Part shown: piece after piece, positions 7,300-15,260 of the stretch
Layout: the number at the start of each line of letters is the position of its first letter
Numbering within the stretch: the first letter of the stretch is position 1
Assembly (NCBI GenBank): GCA_030627145.1
Contig: DAOUSQ010000004.1
Span: 1 to 18,997, forward strand
Direction: 5' to 3'
DNA length: 18,997 bases
DNA from: Syntrophomonadaceae bacterium
GTDB taxonomy: Bacteria; Bacillota_B; Syntrophomonadia; Syntrophomonadales; Syntrophomonadaceae
Made by a program: the position numbers and the translations under genes
Notes under the pieces: generated by a model
What the model saw: only the letters and a program-made list of their open reading frames with translations
Told to the model about the DNA's origin: nothing
Database searches by the model: none

Positions 7300-8490
7300 T
7301 TGTCTAGAAAATTTTTTACCTCTGAATCAGTTACAGAAGGCCATCCTGACAAAATGGCTGATCAAATTTCGGATGCAATATTGGATGCTATCATTGGACA
7401 GGATCCTTTAGCTCGGGTTGCTGCAGAAACTATGGTTACTACCGGGTTGGTCCTTGTGGCTGGCGAAATTACCACTAACTGTTATGTGGATATTTCCAGG
7501 GTAGTGCGTAATACAATCAAGGAAATTGGTTATACCAGAGCGAAATATGGTTTTGATTGTGATACATGTGCTATAATTACTTGTTTAGACGAACAATCAC
7601 CTGATATTGCTATGGGTATAGACAGGGCTTATGAAGCCAAAACCGGTGAAATGTCTGAAGACGAAATAGAGGCTATTGGAGCCGGTGATCAGGGCATGAT
7701 GTTTGGTTATGCTACCAATGAAACAGACGAACTTATGCCAATGCTTATCTTACTGGCCAGCAAAATGGCCAGGAGATTGACCGAGGTCCGTAAGGATGGA
7801 ATATTAACATATCTTCGGCCAGATGGAAAAACGCAGGTTACTGTTGAATACGAAGATAATAAACCAGTTAGAGTCGATACGGTTGTAGTTTCATGTCAAC
7901 ATCATCCCGAGGTAAATAATAATACTATTAGAGAAGATATTATTGAACATGTGATTAAGAAAATAGTACCGGGAAATATGCTTGATGACAAAACACGTTT
8001 TTTTATTAATCCTACCGGGCGTTTCGTTATTGGGGGGCCACAGGGTGATTGTGGTCTAACTGGAAGAAAGATAATCGTTGATACGTATGGTGGTATGGCC
8101 CGGCACGGTGGAGGAGCTTTCTCCGGGAAAGACCCAACTAAAGTGGACCGTTCGGCATCTTATATGGCCAGGTATGTAGCCAAAAATCTAGTAGCAGCAG
8201 AGCTTGCGGACCGTTGTGAAGTCCAGATAGCTTATGCCATAGGTGTTGCACAGCCCCTTTCAGTCAGTGTGGATACGTTTGGGACCAGCAGGATACCTGA
8301 AGAAAAAATTGTTGAAATAATTAAGAATAATTTTGATCTGCGTCCAGCTGCTATTATCAGGGACCTGGACTTAAGAAGGCCTATTTACAAGAAAACGGCA
8401 TCTTATGGACACTTTGGTAGAGATGATGCGGATTTTACATGGGAAAGAACAGATAAGGCCCATGCTATAAAATTACAGGCCCATTTGTAA
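7300..8490 (+). CDS. metK: S-adenosylmethionine synthase
   Basis: MetK makes SAM from methionine and ATP. Motifs include [21 protein letters not shown] at the start (catalytic His and Asp in GHPDK), [12 protein letters not shown], the VNPTGRF-like [48 protein letters not shown] and the C-terminal GHFGR. An ATG at 7291 lies just 2 bases after the GAGGAG site. A TTG at 7300 lies 9 bases from that site and gives [10 protein letters not shown], which fits the family start; I chose it (396 residues). No SAM-responsive riboswitch is visible, and the gene follows coaBC by 26 bases, so it is probably read as part of the long transcript. It supplies the methyl donor for rsmB and the radical-SAM substrate for rlmN further along the cluster. 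Confidence 0.97.
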   Translation: MSRKFFTSESVTEGHPDKMADQISDAILDAIIGQDPLARVAAETMVTTGLVLVAGEITTNCYVDISRVVRNTIKEIGYTRAKYGFDCDTCAIITCLDEQSPDIAMGIDRAYEAKTGEMSEDEIEAIGAGDQGMMFGYATNETDELMPMLILLASKMARRLTEVRKDGILTYLRPDGKTQVTVEYEDNKPVRVDTVVVSCQHHPEVNNNTIREDIIEHVIKKIVPGNMLDDKTRFFINPTGRFVIGGPQGDCGLTGRKIIVDTYGGMARHGGGAFSGKDPTKVDRSASYMARYVAKNLVAAELADRCEVQIAYAIGVAQPLSVSVDTFGTSRIPEEKIVEIIKNNFDLRPAAIIRDLDLRRPIYKKTASYGHFGRDDADFTWERTDKAHAIKLQAHL

Positions 8491-8505
8491 TAATAAATAA
8501 GCACG

Positions 8506-8580
8506 AGTTATTGAGTCAGGCTTGCATAAATATATAAGTCTAGAGGACTTAAGCAATTATGCAAGCCTGACCCAATTACT
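8506..8580. repeat. Large nested stem-loop between metK and priA
   Basis: The core is a perfect 15-bp inverted repeat: GTCAGGCTTGCATAA (8515-8529) and its complement (8557-8571). Outward the arms continue to 8506 and 8580 with 7 of 9 further positions pairing, so 22 of 24 positions pair overall. Inside, a symmetric 5+5 internal loop leads to a second stem, TAAGTC (8535-8540) with GACTTA (8546-8551), around loop TAGAG. The structure stops exactly where the priA ribosome binding site GAGGAG begins (8581). No T-tract follows, so it is not a standard terminator. It could be an RNA processing or stability element, or a small mobile palindrome. Confidence 0.85.
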
Positions 8581-8592
8581 GAGGAGAAAGAA

Positions 8593-10983
8593 ATGACCTG
8601 TGTTAATGTTTTAATTAACCTGCCATCAAAAAAATTTGATAGCAGTTTTACTTATAGTGTTCCTGGGCATCTACTGGATGAAATTGAATTTGGGAAAAGG
8701 GTTCTGGTGGAATTTGGGAAAAGAAAAGTTGAAGGATATGTAATAGGTGAAGAGTTAGAGCCCGAGCCGCTCAAGCTAAAACCAATTATTAAGGTATTGG
8801 ATACCGAACCAGTTATTGATAACAATTTATACCAATTAGCCAGGTGGATGGCAGATTACTATTTATGCCCGCTGACTATAGCGCTCGATGTAATGATTCC
8901 AAGAAATCTGACTAAAAAATTATCGAAATATGTTATTTCTCTTATAAAAGAGGATGAAATAGATAATTTACCTCTTGATAATAAAGTAACGGTATACAGG
9001 GATTTTTTTTCTAAACTTTTTAGCCAGACTGAATTAAGCTTGAATGAAGCTTTAAAATATATTGATAATGATGAACTACAACAGCTGCAAAGTGAAGGGT
9101 TGATTTATATTGGCGGCAGCTATTCAGGATATAGAGATATCAAAGCTGGTTATGTATATGTTCTAAAAGATTTTAATCCAACTGAAAACATGCCTGTATT
9201 GCAGAAAAAAGCTCCACGACAGGCGGAAGTAATGGAAATGATGATCCAAAACAAGGAGATAGACAGGGAAATATTGGATAAAGCAGTACCTTTAAAGAGT
9301 ATTAATTCTCTAATTAGAAAAGGGTATATCGGTATTGCCAGGAAAAGCAGGACGGAATATTCTAATAGACCTGTGTTAAATGCTGAACAGAAAAATGCTC
9401 TTGAATCTATTGCAAAGGCCATATCTGGTGGTAGCAGGAGTGGTTTTCTACTTCATGGCATCACGGGAAGTGGTAAGACGGAGGTCTATTTACAGGCTGC
9501 CCAAAAAGCCATAGAGTTAGGAAAAAGTGTTATAGTATTGGTCCCTGAGATAGCATTAACAAGACATCTTGTGGATATATTTTCCAAACGCGTAGAAAAT
9601 ATGGCAGTATTACACAGCAGTATGCCGGCAGGAGAGAGATATGATGAATGGAAAAGGATCAGGCGAGGGGAAGTAGACGTGGTGCTTGGAACTAGGTCTG
9701 CAATTTTTGCTCCCCTGGCTAATCTTGGTTTAATAATAATTGACGAAGAACAGGAAACTACGTATAAACAGGAAGAAACACCAAGATATCATGCACGCGA
9801 GGTAGCTTATAGAAGGGCTGAAATTGAATCAGCCGTAATTGTTCTGGGTAGCGCTACCCCTTGCTTAGAAACGTTCTACCAGGCGATGAATGGCCAATTA
9901 AATATGCTGAGTTTAAAAAAACGGGTTAGAGATGCCAGGATGCCCTCTGTTAAGATTGAAGACATGAGGACTTCTTTTAAGAAAAGAAGTAAAATTATTT
10001 CTCCTGTATTACAGGAAAAGATAGAAAATATTTTAATTCGTGGTGAACAGTGTATTCTTTTTATTAACCGGAGAGGCTACTCACCTATGACTATATGCGG
10101 GGAATGCGGAATTATTTCCTCATGTCCCCATTGCTCAGTTGGAATGACATATCATCGAGACCTGGACCTTAATGTATGCCATTATTGCAATTACCAGACA
10201 AAGGTGCCGGTAAAATGCAGTTCCTGTGGCAGTTCTCATATGCAGCAAATTGGATATGGAACACAGAGAGTAGAAGAGGAGGTAAAGCTTCTATTTCCTG
10301 CCGCGCGAATTGAACGATTAGACTTAGATAGCAGCAGGAGAAAAGGATCACAAAAAAATATTCTGGAACGAATGAAGAATAAAGATATAGATATTTTGAT
10401 AGGAACCCAGATGGTGGCCAAGGGACTGGATTTTCCTGGTGTATCCCTTGTAGGAATTGTTGATGCTGATAGTATGTTAAATTTACCCGATTTCAGGGCA
10501 GGAGAAAGATGTTTTCAACTTATAGTTCAGGCAGCAGGACGGGCTGGACGTGGGCATCTGGCTGGTCAGGTGATTATTCAAACATATAAACCGGATGATA
10601 TGGTTATTCAAATGGCTTCAAAACAAGATTACCTAGGGTTTTATAGTGAAGAAATTAGGTTACGTAAATTATTAAACTATCCTCCTTTTACGAATTTGCT
10701 GAGGGTTGTTGTTGTTTCTCAACAAGAAAAAGAAGCCCAGATGGTAGCCAGTATGATTGGATCAGAAATCGGTGAAATAACGGATGCTAAAGAGGAAGAT
10801 ATTATAGTACTGGGACCTGCTCCATGTCCGATTCAAAAAATAAAAAAACGTTTCAGGTACCAATTAATAGTCAAATGTGACAATATGTTATTAATAAGGA
10901 GTATTGGTAAGTATATAATTAATAAAAAAGTTATAAATGGAGTCAAGCTGGAAGTTGATATAAATCCGGTAATGACAATGTAA
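8593..10983 (+). CDS. priA: Primosomal protein N' (replication restart helicase PriA)
   Basis: PriA recognises stalled or collapsed replication forks and reloads the replicative helicase. The 796-residue protein has an N-terminal DNA-binding region (NLPSKKFDSSFTYSVP, FGKRKVEGYVIG, RWMADYYLCPL), then a superfamily 2 helicase core. That core shows Walker A GITGSGKTEVY (K295), motif II DEEQ (384-387), LGSATP, and GTQMVAKGLDFPGV with QAAGRAGR near the end. Between the helicase lobes is the zinc module with eight cysteines at 502, 505, 511, 514, 529, 532, 542 and 545. Motif II has Gln in place of the His of DEEH. I recall this variant in other clostridial PriA proteins, so it probably does not mean loss of function. 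The ATG has GAGGAG 6 bases upstream, directly after a large stem-loop. Confidence 0.97.
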   Translation: MTCVNVLINLPSKKFDSSFTYSVPGHLLDEIEFGKRVLVEFGKRKVEGYVIGEELEPEPLKLKPIIKVLDTEPVIDNNLYQLARWMADYYLCPLTIALDVMIPRNLTKKLSKYVISLIKEDEIDNLPLDNKVTVYRDFFSKLFSQTELSLNEALKYIDNDELQQLQSEGLIYIGGSYSGYRDIKAGYVYVLKDFNPTENMPVLQKKAPRQAEVMEMMIQNKEIDREILDKAVPLKSINSLIRKGYIGIARKSRTEYSNRPVLNAEQKNALESIAKAISGGSRSGFLLHGITGSGKTEVYLQAAQKAIELGKSVIVLVPEIALTRHLVDIFSKRVENMAVLHSSMPAGERYDEWKRIRRGEVDVVLGTRSAIFAPLANLGLIIIDEEQETTYKQEETPRYHAREVAYRRAEIESAVIVLGSATPCLETFYQAMNGQLNMLSLKKRVRDARMPSVKIEDMRTSFKKRSKIISPVLQEKIENILIRGEQCILFINRRGYSPMTICGECGIISSCPHCSVGMTYHRDLDLNVCHYCNYQTKVPVKCSSCGSSHMQQIGYGTQRVEEEVKLLFPAARIERLDLDSSRRKGSQKNILERMKNKDIDILIGTQMVAKGLDFPGVSLVGIVDADSMLNLPDFRAGERCFQLIVQAAGRAGRGHLAGQVIIQTYKPDDMVIQMASKQDYLGFYSEEIRLRKLLNYPPFTNLLRVVVVSQQEKEAQMVASMIGSEIGEITDAKEEDIIVLGPAPCPIQKIKKRFRYQLIVKCDNMLLIRSIGKYIINKKVINGVKLEVDINPVMTM

Positions 10984-10995
10984 GGAGGGTTTTAA

Positions 10996-11454
10996 TTGGC
11001 TGTTTATAAAGTAGTGACAGTACCAGATGATATTCTGAGGGCAAAGGCATTACCTGTTAATAATATAAATAGCGGAGTTCTCAGGGCTATTGATAATATG
11101 CGGGATACAATGTATGCTTTTAATGGTGTTGGACTGGCAGCACCTCAAATAGGGATATCCAAACGTATCATAGTTATCGATACAGGGGATAATTTAATCG
11201 AAATGGTAAATCCGCAGATACTATCAAGAGAAGGTGAAGAGGGTGGTACTGAAGGATGTTTGAGTATACCTGGAGTTTTGGGGCTGGTAAAACGAGCTCA
11301 AAAAGTTACGGTAAAAGGTCTGAACAGGGAAGGTAATGAAGTTATTATGGAGGGTTCAGATTTACTGGCAAGGGCATTTCAACATGAAATAGATCATTTG
11401 GACGGAGTGTTATTTACGGACAGGGCGATTGAAACAAGAAGAGATGATTATTAG
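10996..11454 (+). CDS. def: Peptide deformylase
   Basis: Def removes the formyl group from the N-terminal methionine of new proteins. All three family motifs are present: GVGLAAPQIG (45-54), EGCLS (86-90, metal ligand C88) and QHEIDHLDG (129-137, ligands H130 and H134 with catalytic E131). At 152 residues it is a compact type-1 enzyme. The start is TTG at 10996, with AAGGAGGG about 6 bases upstream and no nearby ATG. It lies 12 bases after priA and just before fmt, the enzyme that adds the formyl group; this def–fmt pairing is widely conserved. Confidence 0.97.
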   Translation: MAVYKVVTVPDDILRAKALPVNNINSGVLRAIDNMRDTMYAFNGVGLAAPQIGISKRIIVIDTGDNLIEMVNPQILSREGEEGGTEGCLSIPGVLGLVKRAQKVTVKGLNREGNEVIMEGSDLLARAFQHEIDHLDGVLFTDRAIETRRDDY

Positions 11455-11475
11455 GAAGCAGCGGAGGGATTGAGG

Positions 11476-12417
11476 TTGAATATAGTATTTATGGGTACAT
11501 CAAGTTTTGCTGTACCATCATTAATTATGTTGATAAATTCACCATATAATGTGATTGGAGTAGTGAGTCAACCTGACCGGCCGAAAGGAAGGGGAAAAAA
11601 AATTGCTCCTACACCGGTTAAAGAGATGGCTCAGAGATTTAATTTACCTGTTTACCAACCCTCCAGTATTAAAGATATTGAAGCTATAAGTCATATACGT
11701 TCCTGGGAGCCGGATTTGATTGTAGTTGCATCTTATGGACAGATTATTCCTCCCGAGATATTAGGATATCCGCGTTTGGGATGTATTAATATTCATGCTT
11801 CCCTTTTACCTAAATACCGTGGGGCAGCACCTATTCAAAGGGCATTGATGGCCGGCGAGAAGGTTACAGGGGTTACTACTATGTTTATGGATGAAGGGGT
11901 TGATACCGGTGATATAATAATGCAAATACCGGTAGATATTGATGATACGGTTAATCATGGCGAATTAGAGATAATTCTGGCACAGAAAGGTGCCCGGTTG
12001 TTGATGGATACAATTGCTGATCTTTACAGTGGTTCTGTTCAAAGAAAGAAGCAGGATAACAGCAGAGCTATCTACGCACCAGTGTTAAAAAGACAGGAAG
12101 AAATGATCGACTGGTCAAATTCTGCAGTATCTATTCACAATAAGATAAGGGCTATGAATCCAATACCTGGTGCCTATTTTTCTATCGATGGAATTCGAAT
12201 TAAAGTTTTTAAAAGCAGAATATCCAGTGACAAAAGAAGTGGGGTGATTTCTCAGGTAGTTAATCTTACTGATGAAGGATTCATAGTACAAACAGGAGAA
12301 GGAAGACTTGAAATTCTGGAGGTTCAAAAAGAAGGGAAAAAGCGAATGCTATCTCATGATTTTCTAAAAGGATTTAACCTCAAACCGGGAACTTTGCTCG
12401 CAAAGCAGGGAGGTTAA
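11476..12417 (+). CDS. fmt: Methionyl-tRNA formyltransferase
   Basis: Fmt formylates initiator Met-tRNA using 10-formyltetrahydrofolate. The N-terminal catalytic domain shows IVFMGTSSFAVP, ASYGQIIPPEIL, then INIHASLLPKYRGAAPIQRAL and MDEGVDTGDI. These give the catalytic Asn, His and Asp at 105, 107 and 144, equivalent to N106/H108/D144 of E. coli. The C-terminal OB-like domain follows from about residue 205 (IRAMNPIPGAYF). Two TTG codons are possible starts. The one at 11470 is 2 bases from the GGAGG site, whereas 11476 is 8 bases away and gives MNIVFMGT, matching the family. I chose 11476 (313 residues). It sits 21 bases after def and 2 bases before the next gene. Confidence 0.96.
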   Translation: MNIVFMGTSSFAVPSLIMLINSPYNVIGVVSQPDRPKGRGKKIAPTPVKEMAQRFNLPVYQPSSIKDIEAISHIRSWEPDLIVVASYGQIIPPEILGYPRLGCINIHASLLPKYRGAAPIQRALMAGEKVTGVTTMFMDEGVDTGDIIMQIPVDIDDTVNHGELEIILAQKGARLLMDTIADLYSGSVQRKKQDNSRAIYAPVLKRQEEMIDWSNSAVSIHNKIRAMNPIPGAYFSIDGIRIKVFKSRISSDKRSGVISQVVNLTDEGFIVQTGEGRLEILEVQKEGKKRMLSHDFLKGFNLKPGTLLAKQGG

Positions 12418-12419
12418 AT

Positions 12420-13172
12420 GTGGAAACCAGGAAGCGTATATATATTGGACTACTTGCGGGAAGTCTTTTATTTTCAGTGCTAATTGTGAGTATGGTATGG
12501 TATTTATTCACCAACCGTGATCTTATAATAAGCCAGATATTATTAATAACGATTGTAGCAATAACAGGGATTATTTTTATTGTGCTGGCCACAGGTATCA
12601 TGTCCCTGATAATAATGATTATTAGATCCAAAACAATACCGTCAATGGAGAATATTGCCCGGATAGCAAATGAGTTGCTTTTTCCCGTTACATTGATCGT
12701 TGGGAAATTATTGGGTGTTAGCAAAGAAAAAATTCTTCGTTCATACATTGCAGTAAACAATTACCTGGTAACTTCAAAAAAAATGCTGCTGCCTGGTAAC
12801 AAAGCAATGTTATTACTCCCACACTGTTTACAAAATTCAGAATGCCCGTTTAAGATAACTGTAGATATTAATAACTGTAAACAGTGTGGAAAATGTAAAA
12901 TAGGAGAACTCAGGGACCTGGCTGAGAAATATAATGCAACTGTAAAGGTAGCTACCGGCGGGACCATGGCGAGAAAATATGTAAAAGAAAACCGTCCCCG
13001 GGCAATTGTTGCGATTGCCTGTGAAAGAGACCTGTTTTCTGGGATACAGGATATCGGAGCACTTCCAGTTATTGGAGTTCTGAATCGCAGGCCGAATGGT
13101 CCCTGTTATAATACGGATGTTGATCTGGAAGCTGTTGATGAAGCTCTCAAAACTATTTGTAAAGGAGGATGA
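12420..13172 (+). CDS. DUF116 family cysteine-rich membrane protein of unknown function
   Basis: I recognise the DUF116 family; its function is not established. The 250-residue protein has two hydrophobic segments near the N-terminus (about 9-30 and 36-68), then a soluble domain rich in conserved-looking cysteines: PHCLQ (C136), C142, CKQCGKC (C153, C156, C159), IACERDL (C201) and PNGPCYNT (C229). The CxxCxxC cluster and the other cysteines suggest a metal or Fe-S site facing the cytoplasm, but that is inference. The start is GTG at 12420, 6 bases after GGAGG; the ATG at 12418 is in another frame and stops after about 21 codons. The gene begins 2 bases after fmt and its stop overlaps the next gene's ribosome binding site, so it is tightly coupled to the cluster. 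Confidence 0.85.
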   Translation: METRKRIYIGLLAGSLLFSVLIVSMVWYLFTNRDLIISQILLITIVAITGIIFIVLATGIMSLIIMIIRSKTIPSMENIARIANELLFPVTLIVGKLLGVSKEKILRSYIAVNNYLVTSKKMLLPGNKAMLLLPHCLQNSECPFKITVDINNCKQCGKCKIGELRDLAEKYNATVKVATGGTMARKYVKENRPRAIVAIACERDLFSGIQDIGALPVIGVLNRRPNGPCYNTDVDLEAVDEALKTICKGG

Positions 13173-13177
13173 TTGAA

Positions 13178-13852
13178 GTGGGTTATTTAATATTTATTCT
13201 CCCGGCGTTTATCCTGTCAATGTATGCTCAATTCAAGGTTAAATCTACTTTTAATAAATATTCACAGGTCAGGTCTTCACGAGGTTATAGTGGTGCCGAT
13301 GTAGCCAGTAACATTTTGAGAAGAAACGGTATTGGTGGCAGGGTTAATGTAGAGCCAGTCAGGGGAAGTTTATCTGACCATTATGATCCTGTTTCTCAAA
13401 CCGTAAGGCTATCTGAAACGGTCTATGGAAGTAATTCCATCGCCGCTATAGGTGTAGCGGCACATGAAGTGGGTCATGCTATTCAACATGCTGAGCACTA
13501 TGGACTATTGGAATTACGACATAAAATTGTGCCCGTAACTAATTTTGCTTCTTCGGCGTCTTTTCCCATACTGTTAGTGGGATTCCTTATGAATAGTTTG
13601 GATTTAATCTTTATTGGTATTGTGTTATTTTCAGCGGTAGTACTATTTCACCTGGTTACCTTGCCTGTGGAGTTGAATGCTTCAGGAAGAGCCATAGTCC
13701 AGTTGCGTGAAGCTGGCCTGGTAAGTAATGATGAGGTGTCTGCCGTGAAAAAAGTACTTGGTGCGGCTGCTCTGACATATCTGGCAGCAACCCTGATGGC
13801 AGTTGCCAACCTTTTGTATTACCTTATGATCTTCATGGGTGGAGATGAATAG
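13178..13852 (+). CDS. YugP-like membrane zinc metallopeptidase (Zn_peptidase_2)
   Basis: The protein carries HEVGH (residues 96-100) within AAHEVGHAIQHAEHYG, a zincin HExxH site. A likely third ligand is the Glu of LPVELNASGRA (E165). Hydrophobic segments lie at the N-terminus (GYLIFILPAFILSMYA), in the middle (about 130-160) and at the C-terminus (about 200-220), so it is an integral membrane protease with the active site on one face. The YugP family is common in Firmicutes; its substrates are not known to me. An ATG at 13169 directly abuts the AAAGGAGG site with no spacing. GTG at 13178 lies 9 bases away and gives MGYLIF, so I chose it (224 residues). It lies between DUF116 and rsmB. Confidence 0.88.
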   Translation: MGYLIFILPAFILSMYAQFKVKSTFNKYSQVRSSRGYSGADVASNILRRNGIGGRVNVEPVRGSLSDHYDPVSQTVRLSETVYGSNSIAAIGVAAHEVGHAIQHAEHYGLLELRHKIVPVTNFASSASFPILLVGFLMNSLDLIFIGIVLFSAVVLFHLVTLPVELNASGRAIVQLREAGLVSNDEVSAVKKVLGAAALTYLAATLMAVANLLYYLMIFMGGDE

Positions 13853-13876
13853 CTGCAGTTGACAGGGGGGTAAAAA

Positions 13877-15259
13877 ATGGCTAAAGGCCAGGATGATGGT
13901 ATGAGTACAGTCCGAAATACAGCGGTACAAATTGTCTATAATATTTTAGAAAAAGGGTCTTATGCTAATTTAGAACTGGATAAAGTCATGAGAAAATCTT
14001 CGCTACCCTCCAATGACAAAAAAATGCTCACGGAGATAGTAAACGGGACTATACGCATGTTAAAGCACCTGGACTGGGTGCTTAATTTTTTTCTTAATAC
14101 TGATATTAATAAACAAAATCCCTGGTTAAAAAATATTTTAAGGGTATCGCTTTACCAGATACTATTTATGAATAGGGTTCCTGATTATGCGGCTGTTAAT
14201 GAAGCGGTAGAAATGACCCGCAGGAAAACGAACAGAAATCTGACCCGTGTGACTAACGGTGTATTAAGGAATATAATCAGAAATAAAGATAATATTGAAT
14301 ACCCGCAGGAAGATAGAATCAGTTATCTATCAGTTTATTATTCTCATCCCGAGTGGCTGGTTAAGTATTTAATAGAGTGTTTTGGTAATGAAGAGAGCGA
14401 AAAGATACTACATTATAACAACCAGCCTGGAGAATTGGTTCTACGAACAAATTTATTAAAGATAAGTCGAGATGATTTGTTGGGTAAATTAAAGGATGAA
14501 CATGTAGAAGGGGAAGCAAGTAAGCTAACTCCCTGGGGAATAACAATAGAGCGACTGGGTAAAGCCATTGCCGAAACTGAAGCTTATAAAAAGGGCTACT
14601 TTTATGTTCAAAATGAAGCCTCTATGCTGGCTGCCGCGATTCTAAATCCGGGAGAGGGTAATTTAATATATGATCTATGCTGTGGATTGGGGGGTAAAAC
14701 TACCCATTTAGGAGAGTTTATAAAAAATAATGGTAATATTAAGGCTTTTGATATTCATGATAAAAAAATAGAATTACTAAAACAAAATTGCGATAGACTG
14801 GGAATAAATATAGTTGATGGACATCGAAAGGATGTACTGGATATAGGAAGTGCTGTTATAAAAGCTGACAGGGTCCTTCTGGATGTTCCCTGTTCAGGGC
14901 TGGGGGTATTAAATAGAAGAGCGGATTCCCGGTGGCATAAAACTAAAGATGATATAATAAAACTGCAAAATAGACAGGCTGGCCTGATTCACAAAGCAGC
15001 GGAAATGCTGAAAAAAGATGGACTGCTTTTATATTCAACCTGTACAATAGACCGGGAAGAAAATGAGGAAATAGTCAGGCATTTTTTAGATAACAATAGA
15101 GAATTTATACTCCAGGGTTTTGCCGGGCAAATTTCTTTTTTCCCATTAGATGAAAGGGATAGAGAATATGCATCAAGAGGTATGCTTACAATTATACCAG
15201 GCAAATATGGTACAGATGGTATGTTTTATGCACTTATGAGGAGGAAGAATATTAATTAA
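13877..15259 (+). CDS. rsmB: 16S rRNA (cytosine-967-C5) methyltransferase
   Basis: RsmB methylates C967 of 16S rRNA using SAM. The N-terminal NusB-like RNA-binding domain (about 8-135) is seen in TAVQIVYNILEKGSYANLELD and RVSLYQILFMNRVPDYAAVNEAVE. The methyltransferase core has motif I DLCCGLGGKTTH, then VLLDVPCSGLGVLNRRADSRW (C339) and LYSTCTI with the catalytic C389. Motif I normally reads CAAPGGKT; here it is CCGLGGKT. The glycine-rich turn is kept, so SAM binding is probably intact. The length of 460 residues fits the family. The start at 13877 follows an AGGGGGG site by about 6 bases; a second in-frame ATG at 13901 has no better site. It ends 1 base before rlmN. Confidence 0.95.
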   Translation: MAKGQDDGMSTVRNTAVQIVYNILEKGSYANLELDKVMRKSSLPSNDKKMLTEIVNGTIRMLKHLDWVLNFFLNTDINKQNPWLKNILRVSLYQILFMNRVPDYAAVNEAVEMTRRKTNRNLTRVTNGVLRNIIRNKDNIEYPQEDRISYLSVYYSHPEWLVKYLIECFGNEESEKILHYNNQPGELVLRTNLLKISRDDLLGKLKDEHVEGEASKLTPWGITIERLGKAIAETEAYKKGYFYVQNEASMLAAAILNPGEGNLIYDLCCGLGGKTTHLGEFIKNNGNIKAFDIHDKKIELLKQNCDRLGINIVDGHRKDVLDIGSAVIKADRVLLDVPCSGLGVLNRRADSRWHKTKDDIIKLQNRQAGLIHKAAEMLKKDGLLLYSTCTIDREENEEIVRHFLDNNREFILQGFAGQISFFPLDERDREYASRGMLTIIPGKYGTDGMFYALMRRKNIN

Positions 15260-15260
15260 T

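Noticed and set aside
13859..13887. TTGACA followed after 17 bases by TAAAGG, as a promoter for rsmB
   Set aside because: The -35 is perfect but the -10 is poor and lies inside the rsmB coding sequence, downstream of its ATG. It would not give a useful rsmB transcript.
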